From an uncultured Collinsella sp. (lineage in GTDB: Bacteria > Actinomycetota > Coriobacteriia > Coriobacteriales > Coriobacteriaceae), in assembly GCA_902470925.1 (NCBI GenBank), contig CABRIF010000102.1:1-8250 (forward strand): a stretch of DNA of 8,250 nucleotides, written 5' to 3'. Shown in pieces: positions 1 through 5,266 of this stretch. Below the pieces are notes generated by a model, which did not search any database, was not told where the DNA came from, and was given only the letters and a program-made list of their open reading frames with translations. The first letter of the stretch is position 1. Every line of letters begins with the position of its first letter. Made by a program: the position numbers and the translations under genes.

Positions 1-46
1 TACACAAGGAGTATCGTCGGCAGCGTCAGATGTGTATAAGAGACAG
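1..46 (+). other. Illumina Nextera adapter and i5 index (artefact)
   Basis: This is library-construction sequence left at a contig end. Bases 1-5 (TACAC) match the end of the P5 primer and 6-13 (AAGGAGTA) match the Nextera i5 index 507. Bases 14-27 (TCGTCGGCAGCGTC) are the Read 1 overhang, and 28-46 (AGATGTGTATAAGAGACAG) are the Tn5 mosaic end. An ATG inside the mosaic end at 30 creates a false N-terminus, MCIRDS, joined in frame to the aquaporin gene. Genomic sequence starts at 47. Confidence 0.98.
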
Positions 47-50
47 CTAT

Positions 51-56
51 AAGGAG
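51..56 (+). promoter_or_regulatory. Shine-Dalgarno site that decides the aquaporin start
   Basis: AAGGAG lies six bases before the GTG at 63, a normal ribosome-binding spacing. It is the first genomic signal after the adapter. It supports GTG at 63 as the true start and argues against the adapter ATG at 30. Confidence 0.75.
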
Positions 57-62
57 CTTTTC

Positions 63-797
63 GTGCCGTACAACATCTTTGCCGAGTTCGCCGCCACTGC
101 CCTCATGATTGTTTTCGGCGTGGGCGTCCACTGCGACGAGGTCCTCAAAGGCAGCAAGTACCGTGGGTCGGGCCACATGTTCGCCATCACCACCTGGTCG
201 TTCGGCATCTCCGTATGCCTGTTCATCTTCGGCGGCAGCGTGTGCATGAACCCCGCCATGGCGCTTGCGCAGGCCATCATCGGCCTCATCCCGTGGTCGA
301 GCTTCGTGCCGTACGTGATTGCCGAGATGCTCGGCGGCATCTGCGGCGCCGTAATCGCCTGGTTCCTGTACGCCGACGACTTCAAGGCGTCGGCCGACTG
401 CGTTGACCCGGTGGCGGTGCGCAACATCTTCTCCACTAACCCCACCCAGGAGTCCTACGACCTGCCGCGCAACTTCTTCGTTGAGGCGTTCGACACGTTC
501 GTGTTCCTGACCGGCATCCTGTGCATCGCCTCGCGCGGCGGGGAGAACGTGCTGTTCGTGGCCGTGTGCGTGGGCCTGCTCGTGTGGGCCGTTGGCATGG
601 GCTTGGGCGGCGTGACCGGCTTCGCCATGAACCAGGCGCGCGACCTCGGTCCGCGCATCGCCTACCAGCTGCTGCCCATTGCGAACAAATGCGACAACAA
701 CTGGAAGTACGGCCTGCTCGTTCCCGGCATCGCGCCGTTCGTGGGCGCCGTGTGCTCCGCGCTGTTCGTGACCTTCGTGCTGGGGATTACGTTCTAG
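63..797 (+). CDS. glpF: MIP-family aquaglyceroporin (glycerol uptake facilitator-like)
   Basis: A 244-residue inner-membrane channel of the MIP family, which passes glycerol, water and small neutral solutes by facilitated diffusion. With the GTG start, the first hemichannel box is NPA at residues 63-65 and the second is NQA at 190-192, followed by Arg193-Asp194 in the context GFAMNQARDLGPR. The Arg-Asp pair, the Phe two residues before the Asn, and a Trp near residue 45 correspond to the W/F/R filter and Asp of GlpF, so a glycerol-type pore is likely. About six hydrophobic segments are visible and the length is normal for the family. The start is GTG, chosen for the AAGGAG six bases upstream; any extension to the ATG at 30 is adapter-coded. 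The second-box proline is replaced by Gln, a one-base change from a CCG codon. No glycerol kinase gene is adjacent downstream, and the upstream neighbour is lost at the contig end. Confidence 0.88.
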   Translation: MPYNIFAEFAATALMIVFGVGVHCDEVLKGSKYRGSGHMFAITTWSFGISVCLFIFGGSVCMNPAMALAQAIIGLIPWSSFVPYVIAEMLGGICGAVIAWFLYADDFKASADCVDPVAVRNIFSTNPTQESYDLPRNFFVEAFDTFVFLTGILCIASRGGENVLFVAVCVGLLVWAVGMGLGGVTGFAMNQARDLGPRIAYQLLPIANKCDNNWKYGLLVPGIAPFVGAVCSALFVTFVLGITF

Positions 798-850
798 AGG
801 TGGGCCGCGGGGCGCTGCGTACTGCGGCAGGTCGCGGACCGCGGGCTGCG

Positions 851-917
851 GGCTGCGGCGGGTTTCAGCGGGTTGCGGCGGGTCGCGGGCTGCGGCGGGT
901 TTCAGCGGGTTGCGGCG
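851..917. repeat. Short GC-rich tandem repeat downstream of aquaporin
   Basis: A 30-base segment beginning GGCTGCGGCGGG occurs identically at 851-880 and 888-917, a period of 37. The unit is itself built of GCGGG(T/C)TGCGG-like sub-repeats. The sequence from 798 to 850 is similar but less regular. I see no clear rho-independent terminator for the aquaporin gene here. Confidence 0.8.
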
Positions 918-941
918 ATCCTGAGCTGTCAACCGGCTTCC

Positions 942-1245
942 GGGTTCGCTTTTCGGCCATCGGCGGGCTTCCGAGCTCGCCCGGCGCCCATCGTCGCATC
1001 CCGGGTTCGCTTTCTGGCCATCAGTGGGAGCCCGGGTTCGGATTCCGACCATCGGCGCATCCCGGGTTCGGATTTCGGACATCGACGTGATCCCGGGTTC
1101 GGATTTCGGACATCGATGCAACTGGGGTTCGCTTTCCGTCCATCGGCGCAACGAGGGTTCGGCTCCTGGACATCTGGAGGCTTAAAACGGCTTCAGACGG
1201 ACAAAGCACGAACCCGATTTGCGTGGATGGATCGAATCCGAACCC
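942..1245. repeat. Palindromic 30-bp repeat array A
   Basis: Repeats headed GGGTTCG start at 942, 1003, 1034, 1064, 1095, 1125 and 1155. Steps are 30-31 bp, with one degenerate unit between the first two. The orientation then flips, and CGAACCC occurs at 1209 and 1239. The flip is mirror-exact: the innermost repeats are each centred 27 bp from a dyad at 1185, where an imperfect hairpin lies. Each unit also carries a looser CCATC/ACATC block and CAAC near its end. Because the period is close to 30 and GC is high, several frames stay open with ten-residue peptide repeats on both strands. None has a convincing ribosome-binding site, so I treat the array as non-coding. Its function is unknown. 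Confidence 0.85.
1171..1199. repeat. Central hairpin of array A
   Basis: TCTGGAG (1173-1179) pairs with CTTCAGA (1191-1197), with one G-T pair, across an 11-base loop containing AAAACG. An outer C-G pair is separated by one mismatch. The position matches the perfect hairpin at the centre of array B. No T-run follows, so it does not look like a standard intrinsic terminator. Confidence 0.7.
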
Positions 1246-1294
1246 GATTTGCGCGGACGAAGACGGGCCGAGGCACAAAACCCTCCGACCCACC

Positions 1295-1324
1295 CGGGCG
1301 AGACGGCAAAAGTGGTCTCGCCCG
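1295..1324. repeat. 10-bp perfect inverted repeat between arrays A and B
   Basis: CGGGCGAGAC (1295-1304) and GTCTCGCCCG (1315-1324) are exact reverse complements around a ten-base loop. The structure would be very stable in RNA. No T-tract follows on either strand, so a terminator role is possible but not supported. The surrounding 1246-1392 holds only degenerate array sequence and no gene. Confidence 0.7.
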
Positions 1325-1392
1325 TCCTCGTATTTGCACGTGGCGCGCAGGCCCGCATCCCAGACGCCGTCCCCGGCCGACGACAAGCTTTC

Positions 1393-1633
1393 GGGTTCGG
1401 ATTTCGGACATCGATGCAACTGGGGTTCGCTTTCCGGCCATCGGCGCAACGAGGGTTCGCCTTCTGGACATCTGAAGGCTGAAAACGGCTTCAGATGGAC
1501 AAAGCACGAACCCTCGTTGAACGGATGGACAGGGCACGAACCCGATTTGCGCGGGCGGATCGAATCCGAGCCCTCGTTGAACGGACGGACACGGTCCGAA
1601 CCCTGGATGCGCCGATGGACACGACCCGAACCC
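1393..1633. repeat. Palindromic 30-bp repeat array B
   Basis: GGGTTCG occurs at 1393, 1423 and 1453. After a dyad at 1483, the inverted form CGAACCC occurs at 1507, 1537, 1567 (as CGAGCCC), 1597 and 1627, all in an exact 30-bp register. Inner repeats are centred 27 bp from the dyad, the next pair 57 and the next 87, so the mirror symmetry is base-exact. The left arm duplicates array A: 1393-1436 is identical to 1095-1138, and 1438-1459 to 1140-1161, at a constant 298-bp offset. Right-arm units alternate between two sub-types, one with TCGTTGAACGGA and one with GATTTGCGCGG. No credible gene is present. Confidence 0.88.
1469..1497. repeat. Central hairpin of array B
   Basis: CATCTGAAG (1469-1477) and CTTCAGATG (1489-1497) are exact reverse complements around the 11-base loop GCTGAAAACGG. 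This is the dyad of array B. The loop shares AAAACG with array A and, on the opposite strand, with array C. No T-run follows. Confidence 0.85.
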
Positions 1634-1841
1634 CGGCCGACCGGATGCGCGCAACACGGCCGCCGTCACGCCAACAGGCAAGATCCCCGCCGCGCCAACA
1701 GGCGAAAGCAGACCGGCAGCATCCCCGCCCCGTCACAAAGGCGGCCAAAGCCCAAACCCTCACTGCGCAAACCGGCACAACCCGCGCCGTCATCGCGCAA
1801 GCAGACACAACCCGAATCCGTCTTGCGTGATTGACCGGGAA
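1634..1841. repeat. Decayed right-hand extension of array B
   Basis: No gene is supported here. Fragments keep the 30-bp register of array B: CACAACCC-type cores have their CCC at 1781-1783 and 1811-1813, exact multiples of 30 from the CCC at 1631-1633. GCGCAA recurs at 1765 and 1795. Other pieces such as GCCAACAGGC are less regular. The picture is of old, mutated repeat units. Confidence 0.5.
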
Positions 1842-2021
1842 CCCCATCGCAGCAACCAGGCGCACAAAACACCCAGCTCAAACACCATGTCAAGCACATT
1901 TTACGGAAGCAGTCGGCACTCTACGAGCCGATGTAGCACCCTTTTGATGGTACGATTCCGCTCGCCGTGAGAGAGTCAGTCTCGACAGGGGCTACACCGA
2001 AGACGAAAGGAGGCAGCGGAC
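1842..2021 (+). promoter_or_regulatory. Leader and presumed promoter region of the XRE gene
   Basis: This 180-bp non-repetitive stretch is locally richer in A/T than the arrays before it. A strong Shine-Dalgarno AAAGGAGG at 2006-2013 sits eight bases before the ATG. TTGATG at 1944 and TACGAT at 1951 are weak promoter-like hexamers, but I cannot pair them into a convincing -35/-10 set. The short inverted pair CTAC...GTAG (1921-1936) is too small to call an operator. Confidence 0.4.
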
Positions 2022-2654
2022 ATGGAAGTCGGGCATCGCATCCGCGAGCAGCGGACGGCTATCGGGATGTCGCAAGACGATCTGGCAGCGCGCGTGTACG
2101 TGAGCCGCCAGACCATTAGCTCGTGGGAAAACGACAAAACCTACCCCGACCTGCAGAGCCTGCTGCTTCTCTCCGAAATCTTCGGCGTGGCCATAGACAC
2201 CCTTATCAAAGGAGATGTGGAGACCATGACTACCGCCGTACGCAACGATGCCCGCCTGATGAGGAACCTGAGCTGGGCGATGCTCGGATGCCTCGCCCTC
2301 ATCATCGCCTCGATGGCCTGGTGGCTCGTCCAAAACCTCGCCTGGAACTGGGCCTTCGAGCAAACCATCCCAACCCTCGTGCTGGCCATCGCATTCTGGG
2401 CCGCCTCCATGGGCCTGGCCGCCTGGACCGACCACCTCAAGCACACCAACGACCTCGCAACCTACCGTGAGATCTCCGACTTCCTCGAGGGCCGCCCGGT
2501 CGATCGTGATACCGAGAAAGGCCGTCGGGCTCGCAAGCGTCGTTCGCTACCCGCATGGACGAAAGCCGCGTACATGATCGGCGCCATTGCCGTCGGATTC
2601 GCCATCGGCCTCTTCATCGCCCACATCGCCAGCCTGGCTATGGGCGCGCTGTAG
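2022..2654 (+). CDS. XRE-family regulator with C-terminal membrane domain
   Basis: A 210-residue protein with an N-terminal helix-turn-helix of the XRE/Cro type at about residues 3-60. The recognition region reads MSQDDLAARVYVSRQTISSWE, followed by the usual YPDLQSLLLLSEIFGV helix. Three hydrophobic stretches follow, near 85-105, 116-136 and 183-206, with a charged segment (about 138-180, including GRRARKRR) between the second and third. This fits a membrane-anchored DNA-binding regulator, a fusion seen often in Gram-positive and coriobacterial genomes; ligand and targets are unknown. The start is well supported by AAAGGAGG eight bases upstream. The gene stands alone, with repeat arrays on both sides and no partner gene nearby. 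Autoregulation would be typical, but no operator is evident in the sequence. Confidence 0.87.
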   Translation: MEVGHRIREQRTAIGMSQDDLAARVYVSRQTISSWENDKTYPDLQSLLLLSEIFGVAIDTLIKGDVETMTTAVRNDARLMRNLSWAMLGCLALIIASMAWWLVQNLAWNWAFEQTIPTLVLAIAFWAASMGLAAWTDHLKHTNDLATYREISDFLEGRPVDRDTEKGRRARKRRSLPAWTKAAYMIGAIAVGFAIGLFIAHIASLAMGAL

Positions 2655-2758
2655 CACAGCGCCGAACGCCCCGCGACGCACCCAACGACTCGACAGCCAC
2701 AACGGCCCGGGCTTGCGTGCAGTCTGTCTAGCCTACGTGCAGCCCGCCCACCAACTAA

Positions 2759-2973
2759 GGGTTCGGGCTGCATCCATCCGTCCATCAACTAAGGGTTCGG
2801 ATTTCATCCGTCCGGTCAACAAGGGTTCGGGTTGCAGCCGTTTATACAACGAGGGTTCGGGTTGTGTCCATCCGCACAACAAGGGTTCGGGCTCCATCCG
2901 TTTGGGGGCGTTTTCCCCTCTCAAACGGATGGAATCCGAACCCGAAATGCGTCAATGGCTGAAAGGCGATCCC
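2759..2973. repeat. Palindromic 30-bp repeat array C
   Basis: GGGTTCG occurs at 2759, 2793, 2823, 2853 and 2883, at 30-bp spacing apart from a first step of 34. The inverted CGAACCC lies at 2937, with a degenerate CGATCCC at 2967. The inner repeats are centred exactly 27 bp on each side of the dyad at 2913, as in arrays A and B. Unit consensus on this strand is roughly GGGTTCGGgtt, then a CCATCC/CCGTCC block, then CAACaA. The central AAAACG is on the opposite strand compared with A and B, so C is probably inverted relative to them. It lies between two same-strand genes, starting 104 bp after the XRE stop. No coding sequence is supported in 2655-3140. Confidence 0.88.
2894..2932. repeat. Strong central hairpin of array C
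   Basis: CCATCCGTTTG (2894-2904) and CAAACGGATGG (2922-2932) are exact reverse complements. Inside them GGGG (2905-2908) can pair with CCCC (2915-2918) across the loop CGTTTT. This is the most stable hairpin in the window. It could end transcription from the XRE gene, but no T-tract follows the stem. Its placement at the dyad of the repeat array suggests it belongs to the repeat element. Confidence 0.85.
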
Positions 2974-3140
2974 AAAATGCATTAGCGAACGGAACGCAAG
3001 CACGGAAATCGTCGACGGACGAGATATAGACCCCCAAAGCTTGCTGACAGGCAGGGCGGAAGCCCGGGCCGTGAGGATCACCGCGCAGAACAGCAGGGTC
3101 CCGTCAGCCCCACCCGAAGCGAATCAGCCCTGCCAACCTC
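2974..3140. other. Non-coding spacer with a long-range inverted repeat
   Basis: I see no gene here. GGCAGGGC (3050-3057) and GCCCTGCC (3127-3134) are exact complements about 70 bases apart. They enclose smaller self-complementary pieces such as GTGAGGATCAC. This could be the closing stem of a structured RNA, or chance in GC-rich DNA. No RNA family is recognised. Confidence 0.3.
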
Positions 3141-3221
3141 TAATCGGGACAAAATCAGGACAAAATCAGGACATGTCCAGAAAGAATCGGGACATGTCCT
3201 GATTCTGTCCTACAATTGTCC
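3141..3221. promoter_or_regulatory. Dyad-symmetric, 11-bp-phased GGACA/TGTCC operator
   Basis: GGACA half-sites start at 3147, 3158 and 3169, and again at 3190. TGTCC half-sites end at 3178, 3199, 3210 and 3221. Every pair is symmetric about position 3184, and outer sites step by 11 bp, about one helical turn. Two full GGACATGTCC palindromes (3169-3178 and 3190-3199) sit in the middle. Eight half-sites before a gene encoding a winged-helix protein point to cooperative autoregulation; the regulator identity is inferred. Confidence 0.82.
3189..3216 (+). promoter_or_regulatory. Probable promoter of the AlbA-domain gene
   Basis: TACAAT at 3211-3216 matches the -10 consensus at five of six bases. 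GGGACA at 3189-3194, with a 16-bp spacer, matches four of six -35 bases. TGTCC half-sites flank the -10 directly (3206-3210 and 3217-3221), and the -35 is inside a GGACATGTCC palindrome. A bound regulator would therefore block RNA polymerase. Confidence 0.6.
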
Positions 3222-3247
3222 TGAATACAGGAGATTGGAAGGGTGCA

Positions 3248-4939
3248 ATGGTCAGTATGCGGCAAATTCCTGAGCGCGAATCGCTTACTGAAGAGTTCAA
3301 AAGCGATCAAAAAAGACTACCCGACAGCGAGATTATCGACACCGTCGTTGCACTCAGCAACACGGACGGAGGCCGCCTTTTCCTCGGCGTTGAAGATGAT
3401 GGCATCGTGACCGGCGTGCACAAACAGCATGCAGACCCAACACAACTCGCAGCTTTCATCGCGAATAAAACTGTCCCGCCCGTCTCAGCACGGGTATCAT
3501 CTCTCACACTGACCCATGATGGATTCCCGAGCGATTCGGGCGCTTCCGTGATTGTGGTTGAAGTTTCCCGCTCCACAGCAATTGTATCCAGTGCAAGCGG
3601 AAAGATTATGCGCCGCCGCCTCAAAGCAGATGGAACACCAGAAAGCGTGGCACTCTATCCATATGAGATTATCACCAGGCTTTCCTCGCTCGGACAGCTT
3701 GACTACTCTTCGTTCCCGATTCCCGATTCGACCATCGATGACTTTGACCCCGTCGAGCTCCAGCGCCTCCGGAACATCCTTACCCGCAATAAAGGTGTTG
3801 ATCAGTCTCTCCTCGAATTGTCAGACGATGAGCTGCTTGGCGCCCTGCGCATGACCGTTTCGGTCGACGGCGTTTTAACACCGACCATAACGGGCATCCT
3901 TCTTGCCGGCAAAGCCGAGGCAATCAGGCGCTCCGCCCCCACTCATGGAGCAACATTCCAAGTGCTTAGAGGCACCGAAGTACGCATCAATCAGGACTTC
4001 GATCAGCCGCTTCTCTATACAATCGAGAAGCTGGGAAACCTGTTCGAGGCGTGGAATCCAGAGCGCGAATTCGAAGACGGGCTCTTCAGGACTCCGGCAC
4101 CGGAGTTCGACCAGAGGGCATTCCGCGAAGCGATTGTCAACGCGTTCGGCCATAGGGATTACGCCGCCATGGGACGCGTTCGCGTGCTTATCGATGATGA
4201 GGGCCTTACGGTTTCGAATCCCGGCGGCTTCATCGAGGGCATCAACGTCCGCAATCTGCTGACCGCAGAGCCGCGAGGTCGCAACGAATGTCTCATGGGT
4301 GCCCTAAAGCGCATCGGGCTGGCCGAGCGAACAGGCCGAGGCATCGACAGAATTTACGAAGGTTCGCTTGTTTTCGGACGCCCTCTGCCCGACTATTCTG
4401 CCAGCACGCCCACCACAGTTCGGGTGTTCATCGCTCGAACCGCACCAGACCCGCTCTTCATGAAGATGATTGCAGAAGAGGCCGCACGCACCGGCAGGCC
4501 CCTCTCACTCCGCTCTCTCCTTATCCTGAATGCCCTAAAGGATCAGCGAAGGCTATCCGCATCAGAACTTGTCAGCCAGCTGCCCTTCTCTGACACGATG
4601 ACTCGATCAACCCTTGGCAACCTTGTCGAGGCAGGCCTGGTCGAAGCATGGGGCCAGGGAGGAAGCAGAGCATATACGCTCAGCAAAAACGTGTACGCCG
4701 AATCGGGTGAAGAAATCGGCTACGTCAGGCAGGCCGATATCGACAGGATGCGTTATGAGGAGCTTATTCTACAGCTCGCCCAACAGCGCTGCGACGGGAT
4801 TGCGACCCGTGATGTGGAGCAGCTGCTCCGCGTCAGCCACAAACAAGCATACCGGGAGGTCGCCAAACTCGTCCGGAAGGGTCGACTGCAGAAATACGGA
4901 AGTGGAAGGGCAACAAAGTATCGTGTTGTCCCGCGATGA
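3248..4939 (+). CDS. Schlafen/AlbA_2-domain ATP-binding transcriptional regulator
   Basis: A 563-residue protein of the family often labelled 'ATP-binding protein' or RecG-like regulator. The AlbA_2 domain spans about residues 10-130, with the signature ALSNTDGGRLFLGVEDDG at 35-52. A GHKL-type ATP-binding region (HATPase_c_4) spans about 285-395, with FREAIVNAFGHRDY at 292-305, SNPGGF at 323-328, and RTGRGIDRI near 361-369. Two C-terminal winged-helix-like segments follow, about 419-480 and 505-563. The architecture suggests a DNA-binding regulator; neither ligand nor target is known. The ATG at 3248 follows GGAAGGG by four bases, and an in-frame ATG at 3257 is an equally possible start. The gene sits behind a GGACA/TGTCC operator with an embedded promoter, so autoregulation is likely. 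Codon use looks less GC-rich than in mazG or yfcE, and operator copies flank the gene, hinting at acquisition. A role in phage defence cannot be excluded or shown. Confidence 0.85.
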   Translation: MVSMRQIPERESLTEEFKSDQKRLPDSEIIDTVVALSNTDGGRLFLGVEDDGIVTGVHKQHADPTQLAAFIANKTVPPVSARVSSLTLTHDGFPSDSGASVIVVEVSRSTAIVSSASGKIMRRRLKADGTPESVALYPYEIITRLSSLGQLDYSSFPIPDSTIDDFDPVELQRLRNILTRNKGVDQSLLELSDDELLGALRMTVSVDGVLTPTITGILLAGKAEAIRRSAPTHGATFQVLRGTEVRINQDFDQPLLYTIEKLGNLFEAWNPEREFEDGLFRTPAPEFDQRAFREAIVNAFGHRDYAAMGRVRVLIDDEGLTVSNPGGFIEGINVRNLLTAEPRGRNECLMGALKRIGLAERTGRGIDRIYEGSLVFGRPLPDYSASTPTTVRVFIARTAPDPLFMKMIAEEAARTGRPLSLRSLLILNALKDQRRLSASELVSQLPFSDTMTRSTLGNLVEAGLVEAWGQGGSRAYTLSKNVYAESGEEIGYVRQADIDRMRYEELILQLAQQRCDGIATRDVEQLLRVSHKQAYREVAKLVRKGRLQKYGSGRATKYRVVPR

Positions 4940-5020
4940 CAAATTCCGAGCCTTGTTGCGAAGCCAATAAGGTCCTTACGTGCTTGCAGCCCCGCTGGGG
5001 GACGTGAGACAGCGCGCAGC
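4940..5020. other. Short spacer after the AlbA gene
   Basis: No gene is visible. CCCC-GCT-GGGG (4990-5000) can form a minimal four-pair hairpin, but there is no T-run, so a terminator is not well supported. Confidence 0.3.
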
Positions 5021-5090
5021 TAATCGGGACAAAATCAGGACATGTCCAGAAAGAATCGGGACATGTCCTGATTCTGTCCCGTTGATGTCC
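5021..5090. promoter_or_regulatory. Second copy of the GGACA/TGTCC operator, without a -10 box
   Basis: Bases 5021-5079 match 3141-3210 exactly apart from the absence of one 11-bp unit (AAAATCAGGAC). GGACA starts at 5027, 5038 and 5059. TGTCC ends at 5047, 5068, 5079 and 5090. The dyad is at 5053. The hexamer that is TACAAT in the upstream copy is CGTTGA here (5080-5085), so the promoter is missing. The site lies between the convergent AlbA and mazG genes. The palindrome might end transcription, titrate the regulator or mark an element boundary. Confidence 0.8.
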
Positions 5091-5241
5091 CGATTCCACA
5101 TGACGGGCCGCCGTCCGACAGCAAGGCGCCGCGATCCACCCCGACTCCGCATGGCGATCATCCACCAGACAGCGAGGCGCCACAACCCATCCCGATTCCG
5201 CGTGACAAGCCGCCACCCGATGGAAAAACGCCGCGTTCCGC
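5089..5241. repeat. Three 51-bp tandem repeats
   Basis: Units begin CCCGATTCC at 5089, CCCGACTCC at 5140 and CCCGATTCC at 5191; a partial CCCGG follows at 5242. Units are diverged but in exact 51-bp register. The first overlaps the last operator half-site. Since 51 is a multiple of three, a 51-codon frame from ATG 5100 to the stop at 5253-5255 stays open, giving a 17-residue Arg-rich repeat. It has no Shine-Dalgarno site, so I do not call it a gene. No other gene is seen in 4940-5266. Confidence 0.75.
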
Positions 5242-5266
5242 CCCGGCCCGCCTAGGCACCAGGCGC

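Noticed and set aside
30..62. ATG at 30 as the start of the aquaporin gene
   Set aside because: The ATG and the next five codons lie in (or end at the edge of) the Nextera mosaic end. GTG at 63 has its own ribosome-binding site.
1034..1245. tRNA fragments, because GGGTTCGGATTCC resembles the T-arm
   Set aside because: No acceptor, D or anticodon stems are found, and the motif recurs every 30 bp. The resemblance is limited to about ten bases.
942..1834. Long open frames on both strands with ten-residue repeats (RTLVERMDRA-like, SEPSLNG-like, GFVLCPS-like)
   Set aside because: A 30-bp repeat keeps frames open automatically. Frames on both strands are open at once, there are no ribosome-binding sites, and the dyad symmetry is at the DNA level.
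2894..2932. Simple rho-independent terminator of the XRE gene
   Set aside because: The stem is strong, but no T-run follows, and it sits 240 bp after the stop at the exact dyad of a repeat array, as in arrays A and B.
942..2973. CRISPR arrays with a period of 30-31 bp
   Set aside because: There are no unique spacers, the whole unit is repeated, orientation flips at the centre, and no cas genes are present.
3141..5090. Insertion sequence with terminal repeats
   Set aside because: The flanking copies are direct, each internally palindromic, and read as operators. The enclosed protein has no transposase motif and no target-site duplication is visible.
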